64,000 nt of DNA, taken from the NCBI RefSeq assembly GCF_003610495.1, contig NZ_RAPK01000010.1, forward strand, positions 186,001 to 250,000. Reading direction: 5' to 3'. A program made the translations under genes and the position numbers. Shown here piece after piece: positions 39,309 to 48,258 of this stretch. The DNA is from Sinobaca qinghaiensis (GTDB lineage Bacteria; Bacillota; Bacilli; Bacillales; Marinococcaceae). The first letter of the stretch is position 1; each line of letters starts with the position of its first letter. The notes below the pieces were generated by a model. That model saw only the letters and a program-made list of their open reading frames with translations. It had not been told where the DNA came from and searched no databases.

Positions 39309-39666
39309 CCAGAAGGTCCTCTACGACGCTTACAAGTAAAGCGGGGCTGAATGGCTTTGTTAAAAAATCCGTCGCACCCGCTTTCAAAGCGCTTTCTCTG
39401 TCGGATTCCTGACTTTTAGCCGTCAGCATCAGGCTTTTCATCTGCGTCAGCCTTCCCTGTTCTTTTAGGTGGCTCAGCACTTCCACTCCGTTGTAGCCGG
39501 GCATCATATAATCCACAATTAACAGGTCATATTCTTTTGCTAGAGCCATTTCAAGCGCCTCTGAGCCGTTTTCTGCTTCCTCTATTTCATACTCATCGTC
39601 TTCTAGTGTATCCACTATCAGCATTCTCAGCACATCTTCATCATCTGCTACTAATATTTTTTTCAT
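39301..39666 (-). CDS. Single-domain response regulator (CheY-like)
   Basis: A 121-residue lone receiver domain. The acidic pocket ADDED is at the N-terminus, the phosphoacceptor Asp is in DLLIVDYMMPGYNG (about residue 51), and the conserved lysine is in FLTKPFSP. It has no output domain, so it probably shuttles phosphate or binds a partner. The ATG at 39666 has GAGGGG eight bases upstream; a GTG three codons earlier is less likely. It lies between the glycosyltransferase and hybrid kinase genes. Confidence 0.88.
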   Translation of the reverse strand: MKKILVADDEDVLRMLIVDTLEDDEYEIEEAENGSEALEMALAKEYDLLIVDYMMPGYNGVEVLSHLKEQGRLTQMKSLMLTAKSQESDRESALKAGATDFLTKPFSPALLVSVVEDLLDD

Positions 39667-39690
39667 AAATCCCACCCCTCTTCCGCCATA

Positions 39691-41100
39691 TTATGACGAA
39701 ATTCCTTTTCTTTCAGCTTTAGACCAGTCTTTACTGCGCCTGATTGCTTTCCATATTCCTTCTACGCGCCAGAACACCGTGAGCGGACGGTACCAGAAGG
39801 ATTCTGTCCAGGCATACCAGAACAGCCTGTCTAAATCTTTTACGTTTGTATGCCTGCCGTTTCCCTGCTCTTCCAGCAGTACAGAAGTAACGGAAAGCAG
39901 GGATCCCATCATAATCATCAGTAAAAACAAAATGATGGCAAACACAGCGTTTACTTCTCCAAATAGCAGCGCCCATAGCAGCAGGCCGTAGCCCAATAGT
40001 TCAAACACAGGTCCGCACCATTCAATCAGGAAAAAAACCGGCATGCCGATCCATCCGACCGTTCCATATTTTTTTCGGAAAAACATGCTTCTATGAATCC
40101 AGAACGTTTCTGTGAGTCCCTGATGCCAGCGTCTCCGCTGCCTGCGGAGTACAGCCGCGGTTTCCGGCGCTTCCGTCCAGCAGACCGGATCAGGTATGTA
40201 GGATATTTTTGACTTGCGGTTATTTTCCCGTGCTGTCCGGTGCATCCGCACGACCAGTTCCATGTCTTCTCCTACCGTATCGGTACGATAGCCGCCTGCT
40301 GCGATGACGGCACTTTTTTCAAACAGGCCGAAAGCACCTGATACAATCAGCAGAATATTAAAATGGCTCATGCCAAGACGCCCAATTAAAAAGGCGCGGA
40401 AGTATTCAATCACCTGCATAATAACAACCGGCCGCTTCGAAACGGTGACATTCATAATTTCACCGCGTTCGATGGAAGAAGAATTAGCGATACGGATGCT
40501 TCCGCCTACGGCAATGACTTCTCCGTTCCCGTCAATGATCGGCTGAACAGCTTTAATCAGGGCATCGCGCTCCAGCACCGAATCGGCATCAATGGAACAA
40601 ACGTAGGGGTAGTTCGAAGCGTTAATGCCGGCATTCAGCGCGTCGGCTTTCCCTCCGTTCTCTTTATCAATGAGGTATACATTTCGATGAATTTCAGATT
40701 GGTACACAGCCTTTACAGGTTTGGATGAAACGTAGCGGCGTACCACCTGCTCTATCTTTTTCATGCGAAAAGCCTCAATGGCGGTGTTCAGCATATTATC
40801 AGTGGAGCCGTCATTGACTATAATAATTTCAAATGCCTGGTAGCGCAGTCCGAGAAGCGACTTGACCGTTCCTTCCACCGACACTTCTTCATTATAGCCC
40901 GGCACCAGAATCGATACCGGCGGTATGTCATCAGACTGAAGCCTGTCTTCGTAAGGCTCTGTTTCATGAATGCCCTCTGCCTTTTTCATTGCACGCATAG
41001 CCGTTACGGCCGTTACGATATACCAGATAAGCACAAGAAAGGTATAACAGATAAAACCGAGAACCAGCATGAAAAAAATAAAATTCAGAACACCTGTCAT
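39691..41100 (-). CDS. Membrane glycosyltransferase family 2 (processive type)
   Basis: A 469-residue membrane enzyme. It has an N-terminal TM helix, a cytoplasmic GT2 domain (about residues 45-330) and three or so C-terminal TM helices. Catalytic motifs of processive synthases are complete: VNDGSTD, SIDADS, TVGEDMEL and RRQRRRWHQG. This resembles PgaC/IcaA, hyaluronan and chitin-type synthases, so it likely makes and exports an exopolysaccharide; the sugar is unknown. It has no PilZ domain. The ATG overlaps the HEAT gene stop (ATGA) and has AGGAGAAG upstream. The context suggests c-di-GMP or phosphorelay control. Confidence 0.87.
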   Translation of the reverse strand: MTGVLNFIFFMLVLGFICYTFLVLIWYIVTAVTAMRAMKKAEGIHETEPYEDRLQSDDIPPVSILVPGYNEEVSVEGTVKSLLGLRYQAFEIIIVNDGSTDNMLNTAIEAFRMKKIEQVVRRYVSSKPVKAVYQSEIHRNVYLIDKENGGKADALNAGINASNYPYVCSIDADSVLERDALIKAVQPIIDGNGEVIAVGGSIRIANSSSIERGEIMNVTVSKRPVVIMQVIEYFRAFLIGRLGMSHFNILLIVSGAFGLFEKSAVIAAGGYRTDTVGEDMELVVRMHRTARENNRKSKISYIPDPVCWTEAPETAAVLRRQRRRWHQGLTETFWIHRSMFFRKKYGTVGWIGMPVFFLIEWCGPVFELLGYGLLLWALLFGEVNAVFAIILFLLMIMMGSLLSVTSVLLEEQGNGRHTNVKDLDRLFWYAWTESFWYRPLTVFWRVEGIWKAIRRSKDWSKAERKGISS

Positions 41101-42152
41101 ACTACTTCTCCTTTCATTGCATCCAGCCACTGTCCGGCCATATCTCTTGCAAAAGGATCCTCGCTCGTATTATGGATAAACAGCAGCTCTTCCTCTCCGT
41201 TCGGATGACAGCTTAGCGCTTCTCCTGCATAATATCGGACCCACCAGGAGGAATCTTTAATTAATTCCCGGATAAATTCCTGGATCCCGCGGGAATGAGC
41301 CACGCGCCAAAGCCGCGCTGCCATCATCCGTTCCGGCCAGTACTCCGATGCGGCAATGTCGGCGGGAATAATCATATCCGGCACAACCCCAAGCTTTTCA
41401 AATCCTTTGTAGGCCTGCAGGCGGACTTCCAGCTCATCATCTACGGCTGCTTTTTCAAATAATGGGATCGCGCTCCAATCCCCCTTTTGGGCAGCGACAG
41501 CCAGCACAGCACTGCGGATTTTCCGGTTCGGGTGAACAACAAGGGTTTCCATCCACTGAGAATAGACGACGTCATCCAGACGACGTATCACTTCTTTGTA
41601 TAAATAGCCGGCCTCGCTGGAATCCTCATGAAAGAACAGCTTCCTAAATGTCCCGGATTGAAGGGCCGCCAGAGTTCGGGATGCCTGCGGATTCAGTTCC
41701 GCCCTGTTTCTATTTTCACGGTACAGGGCTAATACATCCGGCTCCAGCTCCGTTAGATGAAAATTCTCTATAAAATACATAGCATTCAGACGAGCGCTTA
41801 CCTTTCTGGAACGAAGCTGCTTCCGGTAGGGTTCTGCCAGCTTTAAAGAAGCCAGGTTGTTGATCACAGCTACTGTATCTTCATCATTCATCCATTTCAT
41901 AAATTCGAGCAGCACGTCCTGAAGTGCTGACTGCGCGGCTTCTGTACCTGCATCGAGCAGAGCGGGATCTCCCTGATCTTTTCCTTCAAGTGCTGCCGAT
42001 ACGAAAGGACGTATCTGTTTTTTTAACCGTTCCATTTCTTCTTCTTTTCTAAAACGCTGTGCTTTTATGATCCGCAGGTATACATAAAAACACATCAGGC
42101 TGATCAGAAACAGGATGAGTACGATGAGAAGCAGTAAGACTAACGGCCCCAT
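41097..42152 (-). CDS. Membrane-anchored HEAT-repeat protein
   Basis: A 351-residue protein with one N-terminal TM helix (about residues 4-27) and a mostly helical cytoplasmic part. Repeated units such as NRKIRSAVLAVAAQKGDWSAI, DELEVRLQAYKGFEKLG and SWWVRYYAGEALSCHP resemble HEAT/armadillo repeats used as protein-binding scaffolds. It has no catalytic motif. It starts one base after the HPt-GGDEF gene ends and is translationally coupled to the glycosyltransferase, so it may be the adaptor that links signalling to the synthase. That role is inferred from position only. Confidence 0.82.
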   Translation of the reverse strand: MGPLVLLLLIVLILFLISLMCFYVYLRIIKAQRFRKEEEMERLKKQIRPFVSAALEGKDQGDPALLDAGTEAAQSALQDVLLEFMKWMNDEDTVAVINNLASLKLAEPYRKQLRSRKVSARLNAMYFIENFHLTELEPDVLALYRENRNRAELNPQASRTLAALQSGTFRKLFFHEDSSEAGYLYKEVIRRLDDVVYSQWMETLVVHPNRKIRSAVLAVAAQKGDWSAIPLFEKAAVDDELEVRLQAYKGFEKLGVVPDMIIPADIAASEYWPERMMAARLWRVAHSRGIQEFIRELIKDSSWWVRYYAGEALSCHPNGEEELLFIHNTSEDPFARDMAGQWLDAMKGEVV

Positions 42153-43754
42153 TTATAATATCCTCTGAATAAACCGTCTGGACCTGGCCAGCAGTTCTTC
42201 TACTTTAAAAGGTTTCACAAGGTAATCATCCGCACCCAGCTCCAACGCCCGTATTACGTCTTTTTCTGCTTTGCTTCCGGTCAGCATAAGCACGACAATA
42301 TCAGAAGCCGGGAAATTCTTCCTTAGGTTGGTCAGCACTTCAAATCCATTCATTCTGGGCATCGTCACGTCCAGAATAATAAAAAATTTCTGGGAGCGCT
42401 TGTACCAATCATCTTTGAGAAAGCTTTCCCCTTCCCGGTAATAAGACACGTTAATATCATATTTAGGCAGCTCCAGCCGCTGAAAGCGATTCAGCAGAAA
42501 ACCGCCCATTACTTCGTCATCATCCACAATAATAATATTCATCGGCATTTTTCGGATTATTTCATTTCCCCGCTGATACGTGCGTATACGGTTTCTGCCT
42601 TCTTCCTTGGCTATGGCCAGTGCCTGATCGCACTCATTCAGCAGTACATCGAGCGATTCGGTGTTCGGCGTTACGGTAGACACTCCGGCAGAAAACGTCA
42701 GCACCATATCGTCGAGGGAATCGAGCATCATTTCAGAATAATTTTTACACCAGCGTTCAGCTGCTTTTATCGCCTGATCTTTCCCTGTATTTGGAAGAAC
42801 CATTAGAAATTCCTCCCCGCCAAGGCGGATCAGCATGTCCTGCGGACGCTTCTGTCCGTCGAGAAACGCCGCAAACTGCTTCAATACTTTATCGCCCCGG
42901 TCATGGCCGAACGTATCATTTACTGCTTTAAAATGATCCAGATCAAGAAGCACGCCGGAAAATTCCGCACCTTCTCTACGATAGGCACCAAAAAAACGGT
43001 CACTTGCCGTGTCGAGAATCTTGCGGTTAAATACGCCTGTCAGCTCATCTATCGTTATAGCATTCTGAATTCTTTCTTTCCTGGTGAGCTGGTTGGATAA
43101 AATATGTTTTAATTCACGGATATCAAAGGGCTTATGAAGCACAAAAGAAGCACCCTGCCGGTAGGCCTCATATTTCGTTTCCGGCGTTGTATCCGATGTA
43201 ATTGCTATAACCGGCGTCACCAGTGCTTCTGCAATCTGTGACACGGTGTTTAATAGATAAAATCCATCCTGTTTATCCGGGACAAAAATGTCCACAAGCA
43301 GGCAGTCCGGATGGTAATGATGGTACATTTCAAGAGCTTTCTTTTTATCCGGGGCCAGCAGCACCAGATATCCTTCCTCCTGAAACTGATCTTTTATGTA
43401 ATTGGCAAAATCCACGTCGTCGTCTACGAGAAGAAGCAGCGGTCCCTGGCCTGCTTCTTCTTTTACAGACACCGGTGTCGTATTCAGGCTTTCTTCTTCC
43501 TGAAATGTCCGGATGAGAGGAGCCAGGAAATCCGAAAGCTGGTCAATATTCCACCTGGCATCCTCATTGTCATCCAGGTTTTCCATTTTTTCTTCTGAAA
43601 CTGCCGACAGTTCACTGAGTCCAAGCGTGCCGCCTGTACCTTTGAGCGTGTGAAGCCATCGGTATACTTCATCATTTTCAATCGTCTGCCTCATCTGAAA
43701 CGACTGCCATGTCTGCCTTGTCTTCTTTAAAAACAATGCTTGATAATTCTCCAT
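42153..43754 (-). CDS. HPt-REC-GGDEF-REC diguanylate cyclase
   Basis: A 533-residue cytoplasmic protein with four domains: HPt (His35 in WLHTLKGTGG), receiver 1 (Asp155 in CLLVDIFVPD), GGDEF (about 235-395, active site GGEEF at 312-316) and receiver 2 (Asp462 in FIILDVTMPRMNG). The inhibitory I-site RPQD lies exactly five residues before GGEEF, so feedback by c-di-GMP is expected. The HPt can take phosphate from the hybrid kinase receiver and pass it to either receiver. The cyclase residues are intact, so it should make c-di-GMP. It is the first gene of its operon, behind an inverted-repeat promoter. Confidence 0.92.
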   Translation of the reverse strand: MENYQALFLKKTRQTWQSFQMRQTIENDEVYRWLHTLKGTGGTLGLSELSAVSEEKMENLDDNEDARWNIDQLSDFLAPLIRTFQEEESLNTTPVSVKEEAGQGPLLLLVDDDVDFANYIKDQFQEEGYLVLLAPDKKKALEMYHHYHPDCLLVDIFVPDKQDGFYLLNTVSQIAEALVTPVIAITSDTTPETKYEAYRQGASFVLHKPFDIRELKHILSNQLTRKERIQNAITIDELTGVFNRKILDTASDRFFGAYRREGAEFSGVLLDLDHFKAVNDTFGHDRGDKVLKQFAAFLDGQKRPQDMLIRLGGEEFLMVLPNTGKDQAIKAAERWCKNYSEMMLDSLDDMVLTFSAGVSTVTPNTESLDVLLNECDQALAIAKEEGRNRIRTYQRGNEIIRKMPMNIIIVDDDEVMGGFLLNRFQRLELPKYDINVSYYREGESFLKDDWYKRSQKFFIILDVTMPRMNGFEVLTNLRKNFPASDIVVLMLTGSKAEKDVIRALELGADDYLVKPFKVEELLARSRRFIQRIL

Positions 43755-43807
43755 TACCTTCCTCCCGAACCAAGTCCTTATACAATAATTTACAATTTAC
43801 TGTGACT

Positions 43808-43849
43808 ATTACTCTATTATATCTGAAATATGTTCTCCTGTAGAGTAAT
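43808..43849 (-). promoter_or_regulatory. Promoter of the HPt-GGDEF operon with inverted repeat
   Basis: Minus-strand TCTACA (43839-43844) and a consensus TATAAT (43816-43821) are 17 bases apart. The 8-base inverted repeats ATTACTCT and AGAGTAAT (43808-43815 and 43842-43849) bracket the promoter, one overlapping the -35 and one abutting the -10. This looks like an operator for a dimeric regulator. Confidence 0.5.
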
Positions 43850-43894
43850 TATTTGGTACAAGTCCATGTACAGGAATATGTATTTATAATATAT

Positions 43895-43931
43895 AAAAAC
43901 AGCGCTCATCAAATAATGATGAGCGCTGTGC
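43895..43931 (-). terminator. Terminator after the YhfP-like gene
   Basis: CAGCGCTCATCA and TGATGAGCGCTG pair around a short AATAA-type loop, with TTTTTATA following on the minus strand. It ends the oxidoreductase transcript. Confidence 0.87.
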
Positions 43932-43939
43932 CAGTTTAA

Positions 43940-44935
43940 TTAATTAAAAGTAACAATTTTTCTTCCACGGACTTTTCCTGAAATGATAAGTTCCAACGCT
44001 TCCGGAAGTTCATTGAGAGTGATATCACTTCCGATTTCAGATAATAAATCTTCTGTTTTCAAATCGGCTGCCAGACGGTTCCATACTTCTTTCCGGCGGT
44101 CCATCGGGCAGTTGACTGAATCAATGCCAACAAGATTTATGCCGCGGAGAATAAAAGGAAAGACTGTAGTCGGTACTTTGGTACCAGCAGTAAGACCGCT
44201 TACGGCAACGGCTCCTCCGTACTGCAGGCAGCTTAAAATGTAAGAAAGGGTTTCTCCGCCGACTGGATCGACTGCTCCTGCAAATCTCTCTTTGTCGATC
44301 GGTCTGATTTTTTCGGGCACCAGGTCTTCTCTTGCAATAATTTCTTTAACGCCGAGCTTTTTTAAATAGTCGTGCTCTCCGCTTTTTCCTGTACTTGCCG
44401 CTACATCATATCCCAGCTTGGAGAGCATGGCCGCGGCCATGCTTCCGACACCGCCTGTAGCGCCTGTTACGAGCACAGTACCTTTGTCCGGCGTAACGCC
44501 CTCTTCCTGCAGCCTCATCACGGACAGGGCTGCTGTAAAGCCGGCTGTGCCATAGATCATCGCCTCTTTCAGTGAAAGACCTTCCGGCAGCGGCACCACC
44601 CATTCAGCGGGCACCCGTGCATATTCACTGTAGCCCCCATAATGAGATACACCCAGCTCGTAGCTTGTCACAATTACTTCCTGGCCTTTGGAAAAAGCGG
44701 GATCGCTGGACTCCTCCACCGTACCGGATAAATCGATGCCGGGCACCATTGGATATTCGTTAACGATGTTGCCGTTTTCCATGGCAGCCATACCGTCTTT
44801 AAAGTTTACGCTTGAATAATGAACCTTTATAAGGACATCGCCTTCCGGCAGATCCTTTTCCGAGAGCTGTTGAATATCTTTCGTTACATGGCCGTCCTCT
44901 ATCTGCTGGACTACCAGGGCTTTAAATGCGTTCAT
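43940..44935 (-). CDS. YhdH/YhfP-family NADPH-dependent oxidoreductase
   Basis: A 331-residue zinc-independent medium-chain dehydrogenase. The N-terminal VHYSSVNFKDGMAAM is typical of the YhdH/YhfP (acrylyl-CoA reductase/quinone oxidoreductase) group, and VLVTGATGGVGSMAAAML (about residue 150) is the NADPH-binding motif. No catalytic zinc cysteines are seen. The physiological substrate is uncertain. It is alone on its transcript, between pbuG and the HPt-GGDEF operon, with a terminator behind it. Confidence 0.87.
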   Translation of the reverse strand: MNAFKALVVQQIEDGHVTKDIQQLSEKDLPEGDVLIKVHYSSVNFKDGMAAMENGNIVNEYPMVPGIDLSGTVEESSDPAFSKGQEVIVTSYELGVSHYGGYSEYARVPAEWVVPLPEGLSLKEAMIYGTAGFTAALSVMRLQEEGVTPDKGTVLVTGATGGVGSMAAAMLSKLGYDVAASTGKSGEHDYLKKLGVKEIIAREDLVPEKIRPIDKERFAGAVDPVGGETLSYILSCLQYGGAVAVSGLTAGTKVPTTVFPFILRGINLVGIDSVNCPMDRRKEVWNRLAADLKTEDLLSEIGSDITLNELPEALELIISGKVRGRKIVTFN

Positions 44936-45003
44936 TGTTGTTTCCTCCTTCGGCTGATTGATTCTTCCTCCGCTTCTATTCCCGGACGAAAAGATTTCTA
45001 ATC

Positions 45004-45040
45004 AAAAAAAGCACGCTTCCGGCGGGAAGCATGCTTTTTC
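45004..45040 (-). terminator. Terminator after pbuG
   Basis: On the minus strand AAAGCATGCTTCC pairs with GGAAGCGTGCTTT around CGCC and is followed by TTTTGA. It starts right behind the pbuG stop codon. Confidence 0.9.
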
Positions 45041-45042
45041 GT

Positions 45043-46356
45043 TTATTCTCCCAGAAAAGCAAAGTAAGCAATAAATACAAAGAACAACACGTACATTATC
45101 GGGTTAATTTCCCGGCCGCGCCCTTTAACGAGCATCGTTATCGGATAGAAAATAAAGCCGATCGCAATACCTGTCGCAATGCTGTATGTCAGCGGCATGG
45201 CCACTACGGTCAGAAAAGCGGGAAGCGCAATTTCGAGTTTGTTCCATTCTATCAGCCGGAGTGATGATGCCATCAGCACCCCGACAATAATGAGAGCCGG
45301 GGCCGTTACCGTTTCCGTTACGACAACGAGAAGCGGCGAAAAGAACATGGCCGCTAAAAACAGCATCGCTGTTACAACGGACGTGAAGCCGGTTCTGCCG
45401 CCTGCAGCCACGCCTGCTGATGATTCAATATACGCCGTCGTTGTAGATGTTCCCAGAACCGCACCAATCGAGGTGGCCGAGGAATCGGCAAGCAGCGCAC
45501 GTCCGGCACGCGGCAGCTTATTGTCTTTGACGTAGCCTGCCTGATTGGCTACGGCGTATAAGGTGCCTGCTGTATCAAAGAAATCAACGAACAAAAACGT
45601 TAAAATAACAATAATCAACTGCACAATAAGCTGGGAGGTCCATTCGACTTCCCCAAGAATACTAAAGGCAGCGCCAAAAGTCGGAGCAAGACTTGGCACA
45701 GCGCCTACGATACCTGAAGGCAGGTCAATCAAACCGAAAATAATACCGGTTAGTGCCGTAATCAGCATTCCATAAAAAATACCTCCATGAATGCCTTTTA
45801 CCATCAGGACAGCCGTTACAATTAGTCCAAAGCTTGCCAGAAGCGTCAGCGGGGAGGTGATGGAACCAAGACCGACGAGAGTGGACTCATCTCCTACTAC
45901 AATGCCCGCTCCCTTTAAGCCGATAAATGCGATAAACAGACCAATACCTGCGGCAACCGCATATTTCAGTTCTGCCGGGATCGCATTAATTACTTTTTCT
46001 CTTACACCTAATAATGTGATACCAATAAAAATGATACCCGACATGAACACGCCGAACAGTGCCAGCTCCCATGGAATGCCGAGTCCGATGACAACGGTAT
46101 AGGCAAAAAAGGCGTTGAGACCCATCCCCGGTGCCAGTGCAATCGGGTATTTTGCGATAATTCCCATGATCAATGTGCCGACAGCCGCGGAAAGCGCCGT
46201 TGCTGTGAACACAGCGCCCTGATCCATACCTGCATCTGATAAAATCAATGGGTTTACAAATAGTATGTAAGCCATGGAAAGAAAGGTGGTTAATCCAGCC
46301 AGGCTTTCCCTCTTCAACGTCGTGCCCTGTTTCGCAAATTCGAAATAACGATTCAT
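45043..46356 (-). CDS. pbuG: Hypoxanthine/guanine permease PbuG (NCS2/AzgA family)
   Basis: A 437-residue membrane transporter of about 12-14 helices, importing hypoxanthine and guanine. The motifs KYPIALAPGMGLNAFF, FVDFFDTAGTLYAVANQAG and GAVLGTSTTTAYIESSAG match the family and the paralogue at 8979-10292 almost without gaps. It lies downstream of guaA, as in B. subtilis, but has its own guanine riboswitch and two terminators ahead of it. High internal guanine should therefore shut it off. Confidence 0.92.
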   Translation of the reverse strand: MNRYFEFAKQGTTLKRESLAGLTTFLSMAYILFVNPLILSDAGMDQGAVFTATALSAAVGTLIMGIIAKYPIALAPGMGLNAFFAYTVVIGLGIPWELALFGVFMSGIIFIGITLLGVREKVINAIPAELKYAVAAGIGLFIAFIGLKGAGIVVGDESTLVGLGSITSPLTLLASFGLIVTAVLMVKGIHGGIFYGMLITALTGIIFGLIDLPSGIVGAVPSLAPTFGAAFSILGEVEWTSQLIVQLIIVILTFLFVDFFDTAGTLYAVANQAGYVKDNKLPRAGRALLADSSATSIGAVLGTSTTTAYIESSAGVAAGGRTGFTSVVTAMLFLAAMFFSPLLVVVTETVTAPALIIVGVLMASSLRLIEWNKLEIALPAFLTVVAMPLTYSIATGIAIGFIFYPITMLVKGRGREINPIMYVLFFVFIAYFAFLGE

Positions 46357-46409
46357 TTTCTATACCCCTTATTCTCTGTTTCCGCTTAGAAGCGGTTCTC
46401 TCTCATAAA

Positions 46410-46444
46410 GAAAAAGCTCCGGCAGAGTGTTTCTGCCGGAGCTG
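46410..46444 (-). terminator. Second terminator in the pbuG leader
   Basis: On the minus strand GCTCCGGCAGA pairs with TCTGCCGGAGC and is followed by TTTTTC. It lies between the first leader terminator and the pbuG start. Confidence 0.85.
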
Positions 46445-46450
46445 GACATA

Positions 46451-46498
46451 GAAAAAGACAGCGCAGAAAAAAGCGGACTGCTCCGCTTGCTGCTGTCC
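46451..46498 (-). terminator. First terminator in the pbuG leader
   Basis: On the minus strand GACAGC pairs with GCTGTC followed by TTTTTC; nested inside it AGCGGA pairs with TCCGCT followed by TTTTTT. It starts three bases after the aptamer P1 helix, as expected of the riboswitch platform. Confidence 0.75.
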
Positions 46499-46500
46499 TT

Positions 46501-46566
46501 TTCGTAGCCAAGCTGTTCATGGCAGCTGGTAGAAACCTGCGGGCCTTATTCCCGCAATTATACGAA
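46501..46566 (-). promoter_or_regulatory. Guanine riboswitch aptamer of pbuG
   Basis: On the minus strand P1 arms TTCGTA and TACGAA enclose P2 (GCGGG/CCCGC, loop AATAAGG), J2/3 GTTTCTACC and P3 with loop CCATGAA. The specificity position is C (GGCTACG), so guanine type. It lies between guaA and pbuG and is oriented to control pbuG. Confidence 0.93.
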
Positions 46567-46577
46567 AAGATGATGAT

Positions 46578-48116
46578 TTATTCCCACTCGATAGTGGAAG
46601 GCGGCTTGGACGTCACGTCATACACGACGCGGTTCACGTGCGCTACTTCATTTACGATCCGGGTGGATATTTTCTCAAGCACGTCGTACGGGATTCGGGC
46701 CCAATCGGAAGTCATCCCGTCTATAGACGTTACTGCGCGGATGCCTACCGTGTAATCATAGGTTCTTGCGTCTCCCATAACGCCGACACTTCTCATATTC
46801 GGAAGCGCGGTAAAGTACTGCCAGATTTCACGATCCAGTCCGGCAAGCTTAATCTCTTCACGGAGGATAGCATCAGAATCTCTTACAATCGTAAGCTTTT
46901 CGTCCGTTATTTCTCCAAGAACGCGGATTCCAAGACCCGGTCCCGGGAATGGCTGTCTCCAGACAATTTCTTCCGGCACGCCCAGCTCTTCGCCAAGTTT
47001 CCGGACTTCATCTTTAAACAACGTCTTTAACGGCTCAATTAATTCAAAGTGCATATCTTCCGGAAGGCCGCCGACGTTGTGGTGGGACTTAATCGTCTGG
47101 GCTGTGTCCGTGCCGCTCTCAATAATATCTGTATACAATGTTCCCTGTGCTAAGAAGTCCATGTTTTCCAATTTGCCGGCTTCTTCTTCAAACAGGTAGA
47201 TAAATTCGTTGCCAATAATTTTCCGCTTCTGCTCTGGATCGGATACCCCGTCCAGCTTGCCGAGAAAACGGTCCTTGGCTTCAATTTTAATAATGTTCAT
47301 GGAGAACTCACCTGCGAATGTTTCCATCACGCTTTCCGCTTCTCCTTTTCGAAGAAGGCCATGGTCAATAAACATACATGTCAGCTGATCACCAATAGCC
47401 TGGTGAATCAGTGCCGCTACGATGGAAGAATCCACGCCGCCGCTTAAAGCACACAGGACGTTTTTATCTCCTACCTGCTCACGGATAATATCCACCTGTT
47501 CTTCTACGAAGTTTGCCATGGACCACTCACCCTGCGCTCCGCAGATTTCAAAAGCAAAATTCTTCAGGATGTCATCGCCGAACTGAGTGTTGCGCACTTC
47601 CGGATGAAACTGAACGCCGTACATTTTCCGTCCGGCATCGCTCATTCCGGCGACAGGGCAGGATGGATTAACAGCGTCTACTTCAAATCCTTCCGGCGGC
47701 GCGAGAATCAGGTCGCCGTGGCTCATCCATACAGACTGCTCTTTCGGAAGATCATGGTAAAGAGAAGAACCATTTTGTACGGTAATCATTGCCTTTCCGT
47801 ACTCTCTGTGATGAGCTGCTTCCACTTTTCCTCCAAAATGATGAGTCATCAGCTGCATGCCGTAGCAGATACCGAGAATCGGAATGCCCATATCAAATAT
47901 AGCCGGATCACAGTTCGGTGCCCCTTCTACATAAGCGCTGTTCGGTCCTCCGGAAAAAATAATGCCAATCGGATTAAGTTCTTTTAGTTCATCTGCCGTG
48001 ATTTTGTTGGAATGCAGCTCACTGTACACTCCTAAATCTCTAATTCTTCTTGTAATCAGCTGATTATACTGGCCTCCAAAATCGAGAACCACAATTGTTT
48101 CATGTTCAAATTCCAC
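46578..48116 (-). CDS. guaA: GMP synthase (glutamine-hydrolysing)
   Basis: A 512-residue GMP synthetase that converts XMP to GMP. The class I amidotransferase domain has the nucleophile cysteine in [10 protein letters not shown] (about residue 85) and PEVRNT later. The ATP-pyrophosphatase domain has the loop [14 protein letters not shown] (about residue 225), and the dimerisation domain ends at the C-terminus with PPSTIEWE. I prefer the GTG at 48116, which has GGGGTG six bases upstream; the frame also opens at a GTG at 48125 without such a site. A riboswitch leader precedes it. Confidence 0.95.
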   Translation of the reverse strand: MEFEHETIVVLDFGGQYNQLITRRIRDLGVYSELHSNKITADELKELNPIGIIFSGGPNSAYVEGAPNCDPAIFDMGIPILGICYGMQLMTHHFGGKVEAAHHREYGKAMITVQNGSSLYHDLPKEQSVWMSHGDLILAPPEGFEVDAVNPSCPVAGMSDAGRKMYGVQFHPEVRNTQFGDDILKNFAFEICGAQGEWSMANFVEEQVDIIREQVGDKNVLCALSGGVDSSIVAALIHQAIGDQLTCMFIDHGLLRKGEAESVMETFAGEFSMNIIKIEAKDRFLGKLDGVSDPEQKRKIIGNEFIYLFEEEAGKLENMDFLAQGTLYTDIIESGTDTAQTIKSHHNVGGLPEDMHFELIEPLKTLFKDEVRKLGEELGVPEEIVWRQPFPGPGLGIRVLGEITDEKLTIVRDSDAILREEIKLAGLDREIWQYFTALPNMRSVGVMGDARTYDYTVGIRAVTSIDGMTSDWARIPYDVLEKISTRIVNEVAHVNRVVYDVTSKPPSTIEWE

Positions 48117-48168
48117 ACCTGCCACCCCATTCTCTATTAATACAGTGCATCAAGATATTCTTAAAGCA

Positions 48169-48226
48169 TAAAAAATCCGCAGCACCCCTTCATTATGCAT
48201 AGAAAACGAAGGCTGTCCTACGGATA
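48169..48226 (-). terminator. Terminator in the guaA leader
   Basis: On the minus strand ATCCGTAG pairs with CTGCGGAT, with CCTTC/GAAGG inside, followed by TTTTTTATG. The inner GCCTTCG can instead pair with CGAAGGC at the end of the aptamer P1, which makes an antiterminator. This fits an off-switch responding to guanine. Confidence 0.8.
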
Positions 48227-48258
48227 GCGGAGCACTTCTGCTCTTCTATAAAGACGGC

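Noticed and set aside
46501-46566. Adenine riboswitch as the reading of the pbuG leader
   Set aside because: The specificity base before the last P1 strand is C in all three aptamers of the window, which indicates guanine type.
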